From NCBI GenBank assembly GCA_963082875.1, contig OY720098.1:13578001-13642000 (forward strand): a stretch of DNA of 64,000 nucleotides, written 5' to 3'. The translations under genes were made by a program, and so were the position numbers. Of this stretch, positions 43,960 through 56,150 are shown piece after piece. Positions within the stretch are counted from its first letter, which is position 1. Each line of letters starts with the position of its first letter. The stretch is from Corella eumyota. Taxonomy: Eukaryota > Chordata > Ascidiacea > Phlebobranchia > Corellidae. The notes beneath the pieces were generated by a model. That model saw only the letters and a list, made by a program, of their open reading frames with translations. It made no database searches and was not told the origin of the DNA.

Positions 43960-44505
43960 AAGACTTTAAAACAACAAAACATTAGTTTTGCCCAGTTATT
44001 TAAATACAAACGGTTAAGACAAAAAAGGAGTTTTTAAGTATGTTCCTTTTAAGAGCTCTTTGTAGATAATAGCATCATTATATATAATTTCTTCATAAGA
44101 TTCCAAATTTAACCCTAATTTTGATTTTTCGTTACCCAAGGTTTAAATATTTCAATTGCTATTTTAAACTCAGAACTGCATCTTTCTGTTGGACAAAATT
44201 TTGTCTAAAATCTAACAAGGTAAAATCAATTTTCAATTTTTCCTATCTATAATTTCTGTAAGTCTAGCTTTACTTGAAGTTGCAATTATATAACAAACGT
44301 TAATTTTCCTAAAAAGGTTTTTCAACACTTTTATGATAAAATTACTTAATGTGTTTAAATAAAACAGCGCAAAATATAATTGAACGAATAATTTAAAAAT
44401 GTATTTAGGTAAGGTGTTTACTCAAGGGTTTAGTGTGAAAAATTGTTTATCGTTTGCTTGCGTGAGTTATGCTAAACAGGATAATACCTATATTAAAAAT
44501 TCAAA
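43960..44505. other. AT-rich spacer without recognisable content
   Basis: I see no gene or repeat between the unrecognised ORF and copy 2 of the dispersed repeat. Confidence 0.4.
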
Positions 44506-44793
44506 CTAGTAACGTAATTTATTTTTTTTGTTGAGGTAGCTGTGGACGCACTTTAAAAAATAGCGTGAAAAATATGGAGTTGACGTTGACCAAAACTTTT
44601 AAAATAAATATTTAATTTATTAGAATTTCAGCTTTAAATTACTTGGGTGCGTGTAAAGCCTCCAAAAAACTTAAAAAGTTAATTACATGGGTGCGTGTAA
44701 AGCCTATCAAAAACTTCAAATCTAGCAAATACAAACATATAAACTACACACTTTTTAAATTAAATTCTGAAACATATCAGGGTAATAGTTTTT
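44506..44793 (+). repeat. Dispersed repeat, copy 2
   Basis: This 288-bp segment matches 38502-38771 in order and orientation (CTAGTAACGTAAT, GTTGACGTTGACCAAAACTTT, CTGAAACATATCAGGGTAAT). It has an extra internal doubling of a piece around GGGTGCGTGTAAAGCC. The two copies lie 6.0 kb apart and flank the virus-like fossil region. Confidence 0.7.
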
Positions 44794-45034
44794 AATTGGA
44801 TATGGTTTGTGTGTTATCACGGCGCTAAAATAAATTGATATCACGTCGTTTTTAAACCGCACGTTACGTTTTGTACACACTAAAAAAAAGTCTAGTTTGA
44901 GGTATAACAGTAGATCCTTTTTACTAAAATAAAATTATTAATGAGAATTTTAAAATTAAAAGAAAAAACAACAAAACATATTTTTATTTATTGTAGGCAT
45001 ACAACGACGATTTTTTATTTACTTAATTTGGAAT

Positions 45035-45427
45035 TCATTTTTTTATGTTAGCAATGAAGGCCTTTCTTTTTTCTTTTACTAAAGTTTTGCAAAGCGAACA
45101 TTTTCGAACATTTTTTGAACAATTTTGGCAGTAAACCAAGTGACCACAGGGTAAAAATAAAACGCTACTAGCTACATCATGACAATTGCGACAAAGCCTA
45201 TTTCTTTCGAGACTTTGCAATTCCTGAAATGCATTCGATATTGGGTTTTCGTGTGGTTTAGTCTCGGAAACCGTAGTTTCAGTTTCTATCGAGCTTGACA
45301 CTGGGATCTTTAGCAAGTTATCCAACATTTCGCTAAAGTTCTCGAACGGTAGTGCCCTGGTCTTACAACCACTTTTAAATAAACAAATAAGATTTTCAAG
45401 GTAAATTTGTAATATAAAATAACACAA
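45035..45427 (-). CDS. IAP-type RING-finger protein fragment
   Basis: The C-terminal 60 residues form a RING finger of the inhibitor-of-apoptosis type. CRNCHDVASSVLFLPCGHLV is followed by YCQNCSKNVRKCSLCKTLV, with all eight zinc ligands in C3HC4 order, so it could act as an E3 ubiquitin ligase. No BIR domain is present. An acceptor-like TTTAAAAG about 60 bp into the frame (- strand) suggests that the part from GCKTRALPFENF onward is one exon and the frame before it is intron. IAP-like RING genes occur in animal genomes and in some large DNA elements; here it lies just downstream of a Helitron and near a virus-like fossil, so its origin is open. Confidence 0.55.
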   Translation of the reverse strand: MCYFILQIYLENLICLFKSGCKTRALPFENFSEMLDNLLKIPVSSSIETETTVSETKPHENPISNAFQELQSLERNRLCRNCHDVASSVLFLPCGHLVYCQNCSKNVRKCSLCKTLVKEKRKAFIANIKK

Positions 45428-45484
45428 ACGCTTATATAATCTTTGAAAATTTTTTTTGCATATTTTTGTAACACTGTTCTAGAA

Positions 45485-46080
45485 CAAAAGTAATTTTAAC
45501 TCAAAATTTACGGCTTATAAGACACTGGAAAAGATTAATCTGAATAACTAGATTTATTTGATAAATAAAACATGGTTCGAAATCATTTGATTATTTTTAA
45601 AATTTATCTCTATTAGTAAATAAAGTTATACATAAACATTACTTAATTAAGATTATTAACTAAATAAATAAATCAAATATTACGTATTTAATTGTAAAAA
45701 CGTATTAAATTATAAAACTAAGAAAATTTTAACAAAATTATTTTAAAAGTTTTAAAATATCAATCTGTAATTTTTCAATCAACAAACAAGTAATTAAATA
45801 TACTTAACAAACAAAAATTTTTTTACCCAGTTTTAAGTTGTTTTAAATTTTTAAATGCCTAAAATTGACTTTAATAACCTATAAATAAAAAAAAAACCTT
45901 TCACTTTAATAACCTATAAATAACAATAATATTTTGTCTTTTATACCTAATATTTAACACCTGAATTAACAAAGTGCACTAATTTGATATTAAAATTTAC
46001 TTGAGATTACACTTTAAATCATATATACAATTATAAAAAACAAATAAAGCGGTAAAAAATTTTTTTTATTTTTCATGTTA
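45485..46080 (-). repeat. Satellite patch in reverse orientation
   Basis: CTAGATTTATTTGATAAATA followed by a TGGTTCGAAATCATTTGATT-type block, and ACCCAGTTTTAAGTTG followed by TTTTAAATGCCTAAAATTG, are the reverse complement of blocks in the 52-64 kb array. The patch shows that the satellite once continued on this side of the Helitron. Confidence 0.6.
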
Positions 46081-46591
46081 TTTGTAAGACTATACAAAAC
46101 TAACCTGGTACTGTCAGCATCTACAGGTATAAAAACAACATTTCTGGTACACGACTTCAACGGTAAACCCCCACACGATAGATCGCTTCCATTACAGACA
46201 CTTCCCGATGACTAAGATAGACATTAGAAAGTGACTTCAGTTCTTTCATCGCATCCAAATTTTCTTCACGCGCCTCCTTCTGTGCTTGTTTAATGAACAT
46301 TCCAACCTTCCTCTCTTCTTTAGTGATGTAGGACAGAATGTACATAACACAACTGCAAAATTAAAATAAAAATTGGAAATAGCTTGTACAACTGGTATTC
46401 TTTAAGCCAAATGAAACTTTATAAAAATAAAACTAGATTTTTTTAACACAAATAAAACTGAATATATTATAATACCTGTATGGATCTAAAACATATTGGA
46501 TGTCCATATTTGCATTCCATGCGCGAAGTAAATTTGGGTTGTAGGGATTTATCCACATCTCTTCAGAATTGCGTTTTAAAACAACCTGGTT

Positions 46592-47197
46592 TCATGTACC
46601 TAAAATATTAACGGCGTCTTCAAATTCATCTTGGGTTATACAAGCAAACTTAAAAATTTTGGATGCAGAAAAAATATTGTTTTCATTCAGTTCTTTAATA
46701 GCATTCAAAATGAGAAGTAATATTTTTTTAGCATCCTCTAATTTGTTTGCTGTATTTTTAGGTTTAGATATAAAAGTACGATTAGATATTTTACGAGGAA
46801 AATTAAAACGACAAGTTTTGTTTTTCTTTCTACAGGATCGGGTGTGTCTCTTGCTATGGGTAGAAGTGACCATCTCATAAAGCTTTAGATCGACCTCTGG
46901 AGGAATATCACAAGTTATATGTTGATCAATGAACGCACTAATAGTTTCAGGATCATCACGTTTAAACACAGGAGCATCCTTGATCCACAGCAAAGCATGA
47001 ATGTGTGGCCAACCTCTAGCCTGAAACTCTACCCTGTAAAAATAATCAACAACTTCTCCTACAGGATTAGATTTGTTCATCAACAAATCATGAAAGAAGC
47101 ATTTGGATCGTCGATCAAACATCCTCGCAGCCATCACAGGGTTGCTTGCAATCAACTGACAGTACTCAGACCAACTAAAGTCTTCCTTGTACTCCAC
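46592..47197 (-). CDS. Helitron Rep (HUH endonuclease) domain exon
   Basis: This is the rolling-circle replication initiator domain. VEFQARGWPHIHALLWIKDA contains the HxH metal-binding pair, and upstream FSWSEYCQLIASNPVMAARM fits the family. The similarity starts before the first Met (DRRWKEIVQSICKQ), after an acceptor near 47247, so the frame is open at its 5' side. The tyrosine-bearing part and post-Rep exon follow at 46560-46105, interrupted by a small intron (about 46476-46354). Confidence 0.72.
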   Translation of the reverse strand: MEYKEDFSWSEYCQLIASNPVMAARMFDRRSKCFFHDLLMNKSNPVGEVVDYFYRVEFQARGWPHIHALLWIKDAPVFKRDDPETISAFIDQHITCDIPPEVDLKLYEMVTSTHSKRHTRSCRKKNKTCRFNFPRKISNRTFISKPKNTANKLEDAKKILLLILNAIKELNENNIFSASKIFKFACITQDEFEDAVNILGT

Positions 47198-47656
47198 ATT
47201 TAATTGCTTGCAAATGCTCTGAACAATTTCCTTCCAACGACGGTCACCTTTGAAAATATAATAAAAACATTTTTAAAACATCCAAAAATATGACTAATTG
47301 GTTTTTTTATTCACAAACTTTTATATAATAAATGTTAAAAAATTATATTAAAACTGTATAAATATTTAAAATTACTGTAAAAATAATTGTAAAAAAAAAA
47401 AAAAACTGCAAAAAAATGTTGGTAATCCCAGCTGCTTGATCATAGCAAACAAATCATTCATTGTTTTCTCTCAGTAGGCTGGTGATCCTCTTACAGTTTT
47501 TATAAATTTGTAACCTTCATCATTCCTAAATATATTTCTTAAAGACTCTTGATTAAGCAATATTTTAGGAGTAATAGTAGTAAACAAAGGCGACCTATTT
47601 TTTCTCATAGCAATGGAAATTGCAGACATTAACTTGGTTATCTCTTTAACATACTG

Positions 47657-48213
47657 TTAATAAAAAATATAAGTGGGGTCACTAGAAAAAAAGTTGTAAT
47701 AAGAAAAAAGCTGACGATTACAATAAGCACCAATCCCAATTTTCTGAGGTCGCTCCTCTTCAAAAGTGTTAGCTCCATCACAGAAAATTGATGGAAAAGC
47801 CAAAGCCTCATTCCGGATAGCCATGAGTGGAGCATTATTCTCAGCCGGAACCAGGCACAGCACATCATCATGGATAGCATCACTTACATACTTGGCAAAA
47901 TCTGTGGGCTGAAAACAAGTATAAAGAGGAGCAGTTGATTGGCTAAAATCTGTTTCTACTATATCATACATACCTACTTTATGACTTACCTGGTCACCAT
48001 CAAAAGTGACATTACTTACCCCTTTACCATTAGTTGAAGCAATACTTACCCCTTGACCATCAGTTAAAGCAATACTTATCCCTTGACCATCAGTTGAAGC
48101 AATACTTACCCCTTGACCAAAAGTTGAAGCAATACTTAACTCATCATCTTCAAAAAGAATTTTAACAATGACTGAATCTCTGCCCCTACTGTTGCTCACT
48201 ACTTGCTCCTCAT
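47657..48213 (-). CDS. Helitron pre-Rep exon
   Basis: It continues in phase from the previous exon. The first half carries five tandem 12-residue repeats (SIASTDGQGVSI type). The second half, LVPAENNAPLMAIRNEALAF followed by IGAYCNRQLFSYYNFFSSDP, is the standard Helitron block before Rep. It then runs into an in-frame stop at YIFY; the protein similarity continues past it (YVKEITKLMSAISIAMRKNR). Confidence 0.7.
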
Positions 48214-48499
48214 CTGTAATTTAATTTTAAACACTATAAATAAGATTTTATGTAAAAAAATAATTGTTAAAAATATAACTTAGCACAAACAAAACTACAA
48301 AAACTTATTTAAAACAACGTCTATGCCATAGTTACGTCATAAAATACTAAAGTAGCGCAACTTCACGTTTCAAATAGTTAATTTTTTTTTTTTTTAAACT
48401 TAAATTACAAATGATTTATGCTGGAATAAAATCTACATATTATTAAATAAATTTTTAGTTTTACCCATTACTAAATAAATTAGCTAACATGTTACTTAC
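48214..48499 (-). other. Intron in the Helitron gene
   Basis: A GTAAGT donor follows codon YKG at 48500, and an acceptor TTACAG precedes 48213. Both sides join in phase (G + AT). Frames on both sides are recognisable Helitron protein, so the gap is a genuine intron rather than damage. Confidence 0.6.
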
Positions 48500-49568
48500 C
48501 TTTATATGCTAGATGCTTCTCTTTAAGATATTTCAACCAGATGCGAATGTTTTGCACATTGACGTAACCATATAAATGATGACCTTTGTACTTGAGTTTT
48601 CGTTTCAGCTTAACTCTAATAAAGGTGTCATCATTCAGGGATCGTGGCAAAACTTTGGTGGTTTCTTCTACGTCACTACGAACGCAAATGACTGGACCAT
48701 GGACTCCTTTTAGCATTCCCTTCGGCAACGATATAACTTTCATAAAAGGAATGACTGGTGATATCAGGTGCCTTTCCAAGTCATTTAACGCTGGCAAGTC
48801 TGGTGTAATTAAAGAAAAATTGTTTATATGAGCTTGTGGAGGAATGGAATCCCTTAGAAGATGTCGCTTGCAGGTTGAACAAATCCATTTGTTGCCATCA
48901 TATTCTAGTTGGGTGATGTACGATTCGGCACAGTGTTTTTTAACATTAAGTTTGACCACAGAATCCTTCCAAAATACACAATGACATATATTGCAAGGAT
49001 AAACACACAATTCTCTAGTTTTAGCTTGAAATAAATAAATAGCAGCATCAACATTTTTTTGTTTTTCTAATTTGATATTTTTATATTGGGTTTTACGTCT
49101 ATTTTTAGTTTGAGATGGATTTGACTTGTAATATTGGCAAACTTTATTGATTGTATATGATGGATTTTTTTTGTATTTTTTGCTAGTTTTCTCCTTGGTG
49201 TATGTGGGATTTTTTTCGTATTGAAGCCAAGTTTTTTCCTTGGTGTATTCCGGAGTTGCGGCATATTTTAAAAGCATTTTATTTTTTGTATACTCAGGAT
49301 TTAATGCGTATCGATCATGAGCTTGTTGTTTCTTTTTGTCAGGACTTGCTTTATAGTTTTTTTTAGCATTATCTTTAAAATACTCTGGAGTCTCAATGTA
49401 TCTTTCTCGACTTAATTGAAGTAAAAAAGATTTATTTTTTTTATAATATTCTTTCATACTGTTTTTTCTCTTGAGAGGATCTTTGAGTTTAGTTTCTTCA
49501 GCTACTTTTAAAGCTTTTCTTTTTCTTTTTTGATCAAGAATTTTGTGATCATGACTTTTTTGTGGCAT
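48500..49568 (-). CDS. Helitron N-terminal exon (DUF6570-like)
   Basis: This is the first exon of the Helitron gene, about 356 codons from ATG 49568. Residues 50-170 contain about eight tandem repeats of a KxPEYTKEKTxxKY-type 15-mer, a charged low-complexity leader. Then come zinc-ligand pairs (CNICHCVF and WICSTCKRHLL) and the conserved segment LNDLERHLISPVIPFMKVIS, with LPKGMLKGVHGPVICV and GHHLYGYVNVQNIRIWLKYL, characteristic of the region upstream of the Rep domain in animal Helitrons. No stop interrupts it. Confidence 0.75.
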
Positions 49569-51420
49569 TTTTAATAAATGATAATATAATATATTTGATA
49601 TAAAACTTTGCTAAAAAATATAAATCGTGGTCAATTAAACTGATACAAAATTATTTTTACATACAATGGAAAAGTGTTTTTTTTTAAACCTATTTAAGAA
49701 AGCCAACTAAATTATATATTAATCTGATTTCTGGGTATTTGTAAAGATCATGTATTAATTAAAATTTAAAACTTAAAATTAAAAATTGTGAAATTAGAAA
49801 ATTATTAAACTACCACTTTCTACAAAATGCCCATATTACAAAAACTTTTTTTTAAAACATTAAATTAGAATTTTTACTATATAATATCATAACAAAAATT
49901 TAGATTTTTTGTACACATGATAAATTAACACGGTGTTAATAATGCCAATCTATATAATATTTAATTTGATTATAATAAATTAGTTCAAACATTTTTTATT
50001 AATTAAACTGATTTTTATAATCTTGGGTAGAGTAATAATATACAAAGAAACTTTAAATTTATATCTGACCAACAAATAAAATACCCTTGAAAACGAATAG
50101 CGTTAGCTTTAATAAGCTAACAGCAGTATTTAAAACTAAAAATTATTCAATTTGAGAAAAAGCCTGTTACACAATAAACCGCAGTAATAAAAGTAAAATT
50201 AAAACAATTGTTTTGGTTTTATATTCTTTGTTTTACGTTTTTATGTAAAAATAATTATAGTAGATAAACGTATTAACACGACTTTTAATCATTCTTATAA
50301 CTAACTTGCAAACTTTTATAACATGAAAATTTTATTCTAATATAAAAAAGAGAAAAAAACATGCTATATTAATCTTTATTGCTCTAATTCTATTCATATA
50401 ATATGGTATATTAATATTTTACTTACGACAAGTCCAAAAAAAGCAAATATATTACGGCGCTACCAATGTGCCAAAAAATTTAAAGCTACTTTCTTGTAAT
50501 ACTTAGACAAAGAAATAGAATCGTTAATCAGTAAAAAAAGATTTTATTCGCATGGATTTAAATTTGACAAGCTGTTACTGCATAACCTCTCTAACAAGTT
50601 TTTAACAGTACTTAACATACATTTAAACCGCAACGAATTTAATTTAAACATAAAAAAAACTATTTCAAAATTATAAAAAGCGATCATTAAACTATTATAA
50701 CTATTATAAAACTGAACTCTTATATTTCTATTTTAAACCTTAAAATAATACTTTTAAACCTCAAATTATAGTTGTTTTTTAACTGAATTTTTTAAACTTT
50801 AAACTGACTATAATACACACTAAACACCGTAATGTTAATACATCGACAAATGTTAAATGCTGTAAGATTAGATTTAAAATCGATAAAATGTGCTACGTAA
50901 ACCAATTAGCTAAACATATTTTGTTAAAATTAAAATACAAAAATGACTTATTGTTTACTATAGGAATAACCAAAATCCAACGTACTAACAAATAACAAAA
51001 AAATTACTATACTTTTTTTCGACTTAATAAAAAAGCAAGAGTTGCATATCCTTATATAAAGCAAAAATAGAAAATGCATAAAAGGAAAAAAATAAAGAAA
51101 AAAATTCAGTCTCGTGAGAAGTCAGAAAATGATTACAATAAAAAAATTTATTTGTCCGTAAGTGTGAAGTTGCAGCTATAAGATAGTCCTGTGGCCTACA
51201 AAATCAGCAAGACATAAGAAATAATTGAACGAAAATAATAGGGAAAACGATTTATTGCGACGATAAACAGGATGCTATAGCACTAAACAATAGAAGACTG
51301 GTCTAGTTTTGCGGCCTGAAAAGTATAATTAAACGATAACAAAAGAATAAGCTAAGTAATTATAATCGAACACGCCTTTGTACAACAACTGTGATATATA
51401 AAAAGCTTTTAGGACATTTT
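49569..51420. other. Gene-free, extremely AT-rich region
   Basis: I find no reading frame with family resemblance and no clear repeats until about 51.4 kb. It lies between the Helitron and the main satellite array. Confidence 0.45.
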
Positions 51421-52460
51421 GAAATTTATCTTAAATATTAGTGCCACATTTTAAATTTTATTGAACAAACACGTATTTAAATATAATTAAACAACCCTAA
51501 AAAATTTTTGTTGTGTATTTTTATGTGATTGATATTATAATACCCCATTGACCAAAATTTGAAGATCAAATGACCACTTTTAAATTTTAAAGAACAAACA
51601 CGTATTTTAATATAATAGACAACCTAAAAATAATTTTAAGTATATTTTCATGTGATTGATATTATAATATACCATTGACCAAAATTTAAGGATCAAATGA
51701 CCTCCTTTAAATTTTAATAAACAAACACCTATTAATTAGTTATTAGTTATAATTAAGTTATCAAAATAGGAGGCTTGGAACACAATATGATAATAAACAA
51801 CATACTAAAATTTAAAAAATTATATACTCAAAATTAAAAGTTATTTGATTTCAAAATTCGGATTAGTAAGAATAAAAATAAAAATAAAAATAACTAGATT
51901 TATTTGATAAATAAAATATGGTTCGAAATTATTTAATTATGTTTAGCATAAATTTTTATAAATAAAAAAAATATGAATACATCCTAACTAAGAGTATTAC
52001 ATATCTTTGATTTTTAATAAACAAACAAGCATTAAAATATATTATACAAATAAAATTAATTTTTTAACCCAGTTTTATGTTGGTAATATCAGGATAAACA
52101 TTATACTAAATTTTAAATTCCTAAAATTGATTTATGATTTTTAATAAATAAACAAGCATTTAAACAAAATAAACAAACAAAAATTATTTTTTAAACATGT
52201 ATTTTAAACACTTATATTATGAAATACATTATATTAAATTTTAAATGCTTAATATTAAACTTTTATTTTTAATAAACAAACAAGAATTTAAATTTAATAA
52301 ACAAACAAAAATTAAATTTTTAATCCATTTTCGAGTTATTAATATTGTGATATATAACTGACCAAAATTTGAAAACCCAATAACGATCTTTAAATTTTAA
52401 TAAACAAACACCTATTAATTTTTAAATCTTAGTCAATTGTATATCATGATATTAGTAACT
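51420..52460 (-). repeat. AT-rich satellite array, reverse orientation
   Basis: Units read AATAAACAAACACCTATTAA and TTGACCAAAATTTGAAGATC, the reverse complement of the main array. Orientation flips near 52460, where ACCTATTAATTTTTAAATC meets ACCAAATAATAGGTGTTTG. Confidence 0.75.
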
Positions 52461-55400
52461 CTAATTACCAAATAATAGGTGTTTGTTTATTAAAATTTAA
52501 AAATTGTTATTATTTTTTTAAATCTTGGTCAACCGTATGTTATGATATGATTTATATTAAAACGAGTTAAAAAATTAACTTTTGTATGTTTATCATATTT
52601 AAATGCTTGTTTATTCCATAAAACATAAAGATTATTGTTTAAGCGCAGAACAAAAAAAAAATTTAATTTGTTAGTGTAATAATTAAAAAAGGTATACGTA
52701 ATATTTGGTTAATTAGTTTAGTTAATATTTTTAATTAGGTAATGTTTGAAGATATCTTTTGTTCCTTACAATTTAAAAATCTAAAATTTTAGTATGTTGT
52801 TTATTATCAGATTATGTTTTCATTCTCCTATTTACAACATTTAATTATCATAAATTACTAATTAATAGGTGTTTGTTTATTAAAATTTAAAGGTTGTTAT
52901 TAACTTTTTAAATCTTGGTCAATTGTATTTCGTGATATTAGTAACTCAAAAACGAATTAAAATTTTAATTTTTATCACTAATTACTAATTATTAGGTGTT
53001 TGTTTATTAAAATTTAAAGGTTGTTATTAACTTTTTAAATCTTGGTCAATTGTATATTATGATATTAGTAACTCAAAAACGAAATAAAATTTTAATTTTT
53101 ATCACATATTATTAATTAATAGGTGTTTGTTTATTAAATTATAAAGGTTGTTATTAATTTTTAAAATTATGGTCAATTGTTTATCATAATATTGATAAAT
53201 TGAAAATAAATTAAAATTTTTATTTTTGTCACTAATTACTAATTATTAGGTGTTTGTTTGTTTAAATTTAAAGATTGTTATTAAGTTTTTAAATCTTGTT
53301 TAATTGTATGTTATAATATTTATAACTCGAAAATAAATTAAAAATTAATTACTGTTTGTTTATTATATTGAAATGCTTGTTTGTTCATTAAAAATTAAAG
53401 TCCGATATTAAGTATTAAAAATTTGGTATAATGTATTTTGTAATATAAGTAGTTATATATTTAGGTGCTTGTTTATTTAATAAAATCAATTTTAGGAATT
53501 TAAAATTTAGTATAATGTATATTGTGATATTACCAAGTTAAAACTAGGTTAAAATATTAATTTTTGTTCGCATAATATATATAAATGCTTTTTTGTTAAT
53601 AAAAAATAAAAGTATGTAAAATTTTTAGTTAATGTTTATGCATATCTTTTTTTTATTTATAAAAACTTATGTTAAAAATAATCAAATAATTTTGAACCAT
53701 ATTTTATTTATCAAATAAATCTAGTTTTTATTATGGTTCGAAATCTTAGATTTCGAAACATATTGTTATTGTCATTATACTTATTATTTTTATTATTATT
53801 CTTATTATTATTATAGTTTTTATTCTTTCTAGTCCTAATTTTGAAAGAAGATAACCTTTGTTCCTTAGAATTTAAAGATTTGAAGTTTTAGTTTTTTGTT
53901 TATTATTAGATTATGTTTTCATTCTCCTATTTACAACATTTAATTATTACTAATTACTAATTAATAGGTGTTTATATATTAAAATTTAAAGGCCGTTATT
54001 AATTTTTTAAACTTTTGTCAATTGTATATCATGATATGAGTAACTCAAAAATGAATTAAAATTTTAATTTTTATCCCTAATTACTAATTAATAGGTGTTT
54101 GTTTATTAAAATTTAAAGATTGTTATTAGTTTTTCAAATCTTGGTCGATTGTATATCATGATATTGGTAACTTAAAAATGAATTAAAATTTTAATTTTTA
54201 ATGCTAATTACCAAGCTATAGGTGTTTGTTTATTAAAATTTAAAAATTGTTATTTATTTTTTAAATTTTGATTAATTGTGTGTCATGATATTGGTAACTC
54301 AAAAATGAATTAAAATTTTAATTTTTATTACTAATTACCAAGTAATAGGTGTTTGTTTATTTAAATTTAAAAATTATTATTATTTTTTTAAATCTTGGTC
54401 AACCGTATGTTATGATATGATTTACATAAAAACGAGTTAAAAAGTTAACTTTTGTATGTTTATCATATTTAAATGCTTGTTTATTCCATAAAAACTAAAG
54501 ATTGTTGTTTAAGCGCAGAACAAAGAAAAAAATTTAATTTCTTAGTGTAATAATTAAAAAAGGTATACGTAATATTTGGTTAATTAGTTTAGTTAATACT
54601 TTTAATTAGGTAATGTTTGAAGATATCTTCTGTTCCTTACAATTTAAAAATCTGAAATTTTAGTATGTTGTTTAGTATCAGATTATGTTTTCATTCTTCT
54701 ATTTACAACATTTAATTATTATTAATTACTAATTAATAGGTGTTTGTTTATTAAAATTTAAAGGTTGTTATTAAATTTTTAAAACTTGGTCAATTGTATA
54801 TTATAATATAAGTAACTCAAAAATAAATTAAAAATTTTAATTTTTATTACTAATTACTAATTAATAGGTGTTTGTTTATTAAAATTTAAAGATTGTTATT
54901 TATTTTTTAAATCTTGGTTAATTGTATGTTATGATATGAGTTACATAAAAACGAGTTAAAAATTAATTTTTGTATGTTTATCATATTTAAATGCTTGTTT
55001 ATTCAATAAAAATTAAGGTATTCTTATTTAAGCGCAGAACAAAGAAAAAATTTAAATTTTTTATTCTAATAATTAAAAAAAGGTATACGTAATATTTGGT
55101 TAATTAGTTTAGTTAATAATTTTAATTAGGTAATGTTTGAAGATATCTTCTGTTCCTTACAATTTAAAAATCTGAAATTTTAGTATGTTGTTTATTATCA
55201 GATTATGTTTTCATTCTCCTATTTACAACATTTAATTATTATTAATTACTAATTAATAGGTGTTTGTTTATTAAAATTTAAAGGTTGTTATTAACTTTTT
55301 AAAACTTGGTCAATTGTATATTATAATATAAGTAACTCAAAAATAAATTAAAATTTTAATTTTTATCACTAATTACTAATTAATAAGTGTTTGTTTATTA

Positions 55401-56150
55401 AAATTTAATGGTGGTTATTAATTTTTTAAATCTTGGTCAATTTTATTTCGTGATATTAGTAACTCAAAAACGAATTAAAATTTTAATTTTTATCACTAAT
55501 TACTAATTATTAGGTGTTTGTTTATTAAAATTTAAAGGTTGTTATTAACTTTTTAAATCTTGGTCAATTGTATATTATGATATTAGTAACTCAAAAACGA
55601 ATTGAAATTTTAATTTTTATCACATATTATTAATTAATAGGTGTTTGTTTATTAAATTATAAAGGTTGTTATTAATTTTTAAAATTATGGTCAATTGTTT
55701 ATCTTAATATTGATAAATTAAAAATAAATTAAAATTTTTATTTTTGTCACTAATTACTAATTATTAGGTGTTTGTTTGTTTAAATTTAAAGATTGTTATT
55801 AAGTTTTTAAATCTTGTTTAATTGTATGTTATAATATTTATAACTCGAAAATAAATTAAAAATTAATTACTGTTTGTTTATTATATTGAAATGCTTGTTT
55901 GTTCATTAAAAATTAAAGTCCGATATTAAGTATTAAAAATTTGGTATAATGTATTTTGTAATATAAGTAGTTATATATTTAGGTGCTTGTTTATTTAATA
56001 AAATCAATTTTAGGAATTTAAAATTTAGTATAATGTATATTGTGATATTACCAAGTTAAAACTAGGTTAAAATATAAATTTTTGTTCGCATAATATATAT
56101 AAATGCTTTTTTGTTAATAAAAAATAAAAGTATGTAAAATTTTTAGTTAA
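52460..56150 (+). repeat. AT-rich satellite array, ~127-bp period, forward
   Basis: AGGTGTTTG recurs at 52867, 52994, 53121 and 53248, a 127-bp spacing. Each unit carries TAATTACTAATTAATAGGTG, TTGTTTATTAAAATTTAAAG, AATCTTGGTCAATTGTAT and GATATTAGTAACTCAAAAA in that order. Longer variants carry AATGCTTGTTTATTC and AAGCGCAGAACAAA inserts. The block 52867-53630 reappears at 55385-56150 with a constant offset of 2518 bp, so a multi-unit segment was duplicated. There are no genes. Confidence 0.88.

Larger units (their letters stand above)
46105..49568 (-). mobile_element. Helitron remnant (Rep part present, helicase absent)
   Basis: Pieces of one Helitron RepHel gene lie in order on the - strand: the DUF6570 leader, the pre-Rep block, and the Rep domain with the HxH-type metal site in RGWPHIHALLW, then the post-Rep block [20 protein letters not shown]. 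After a donor-like end near 46105 no helicase sequence follows, so the 3' half is missing. In-frame stops near 47651 and 47467 and a one-base loss near 46165 show decay. Neither the 5' TC end nor the 3' hairpin/CTRR end was found. The remnant is embedded in satellite DNA. Confidence 0.75.
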
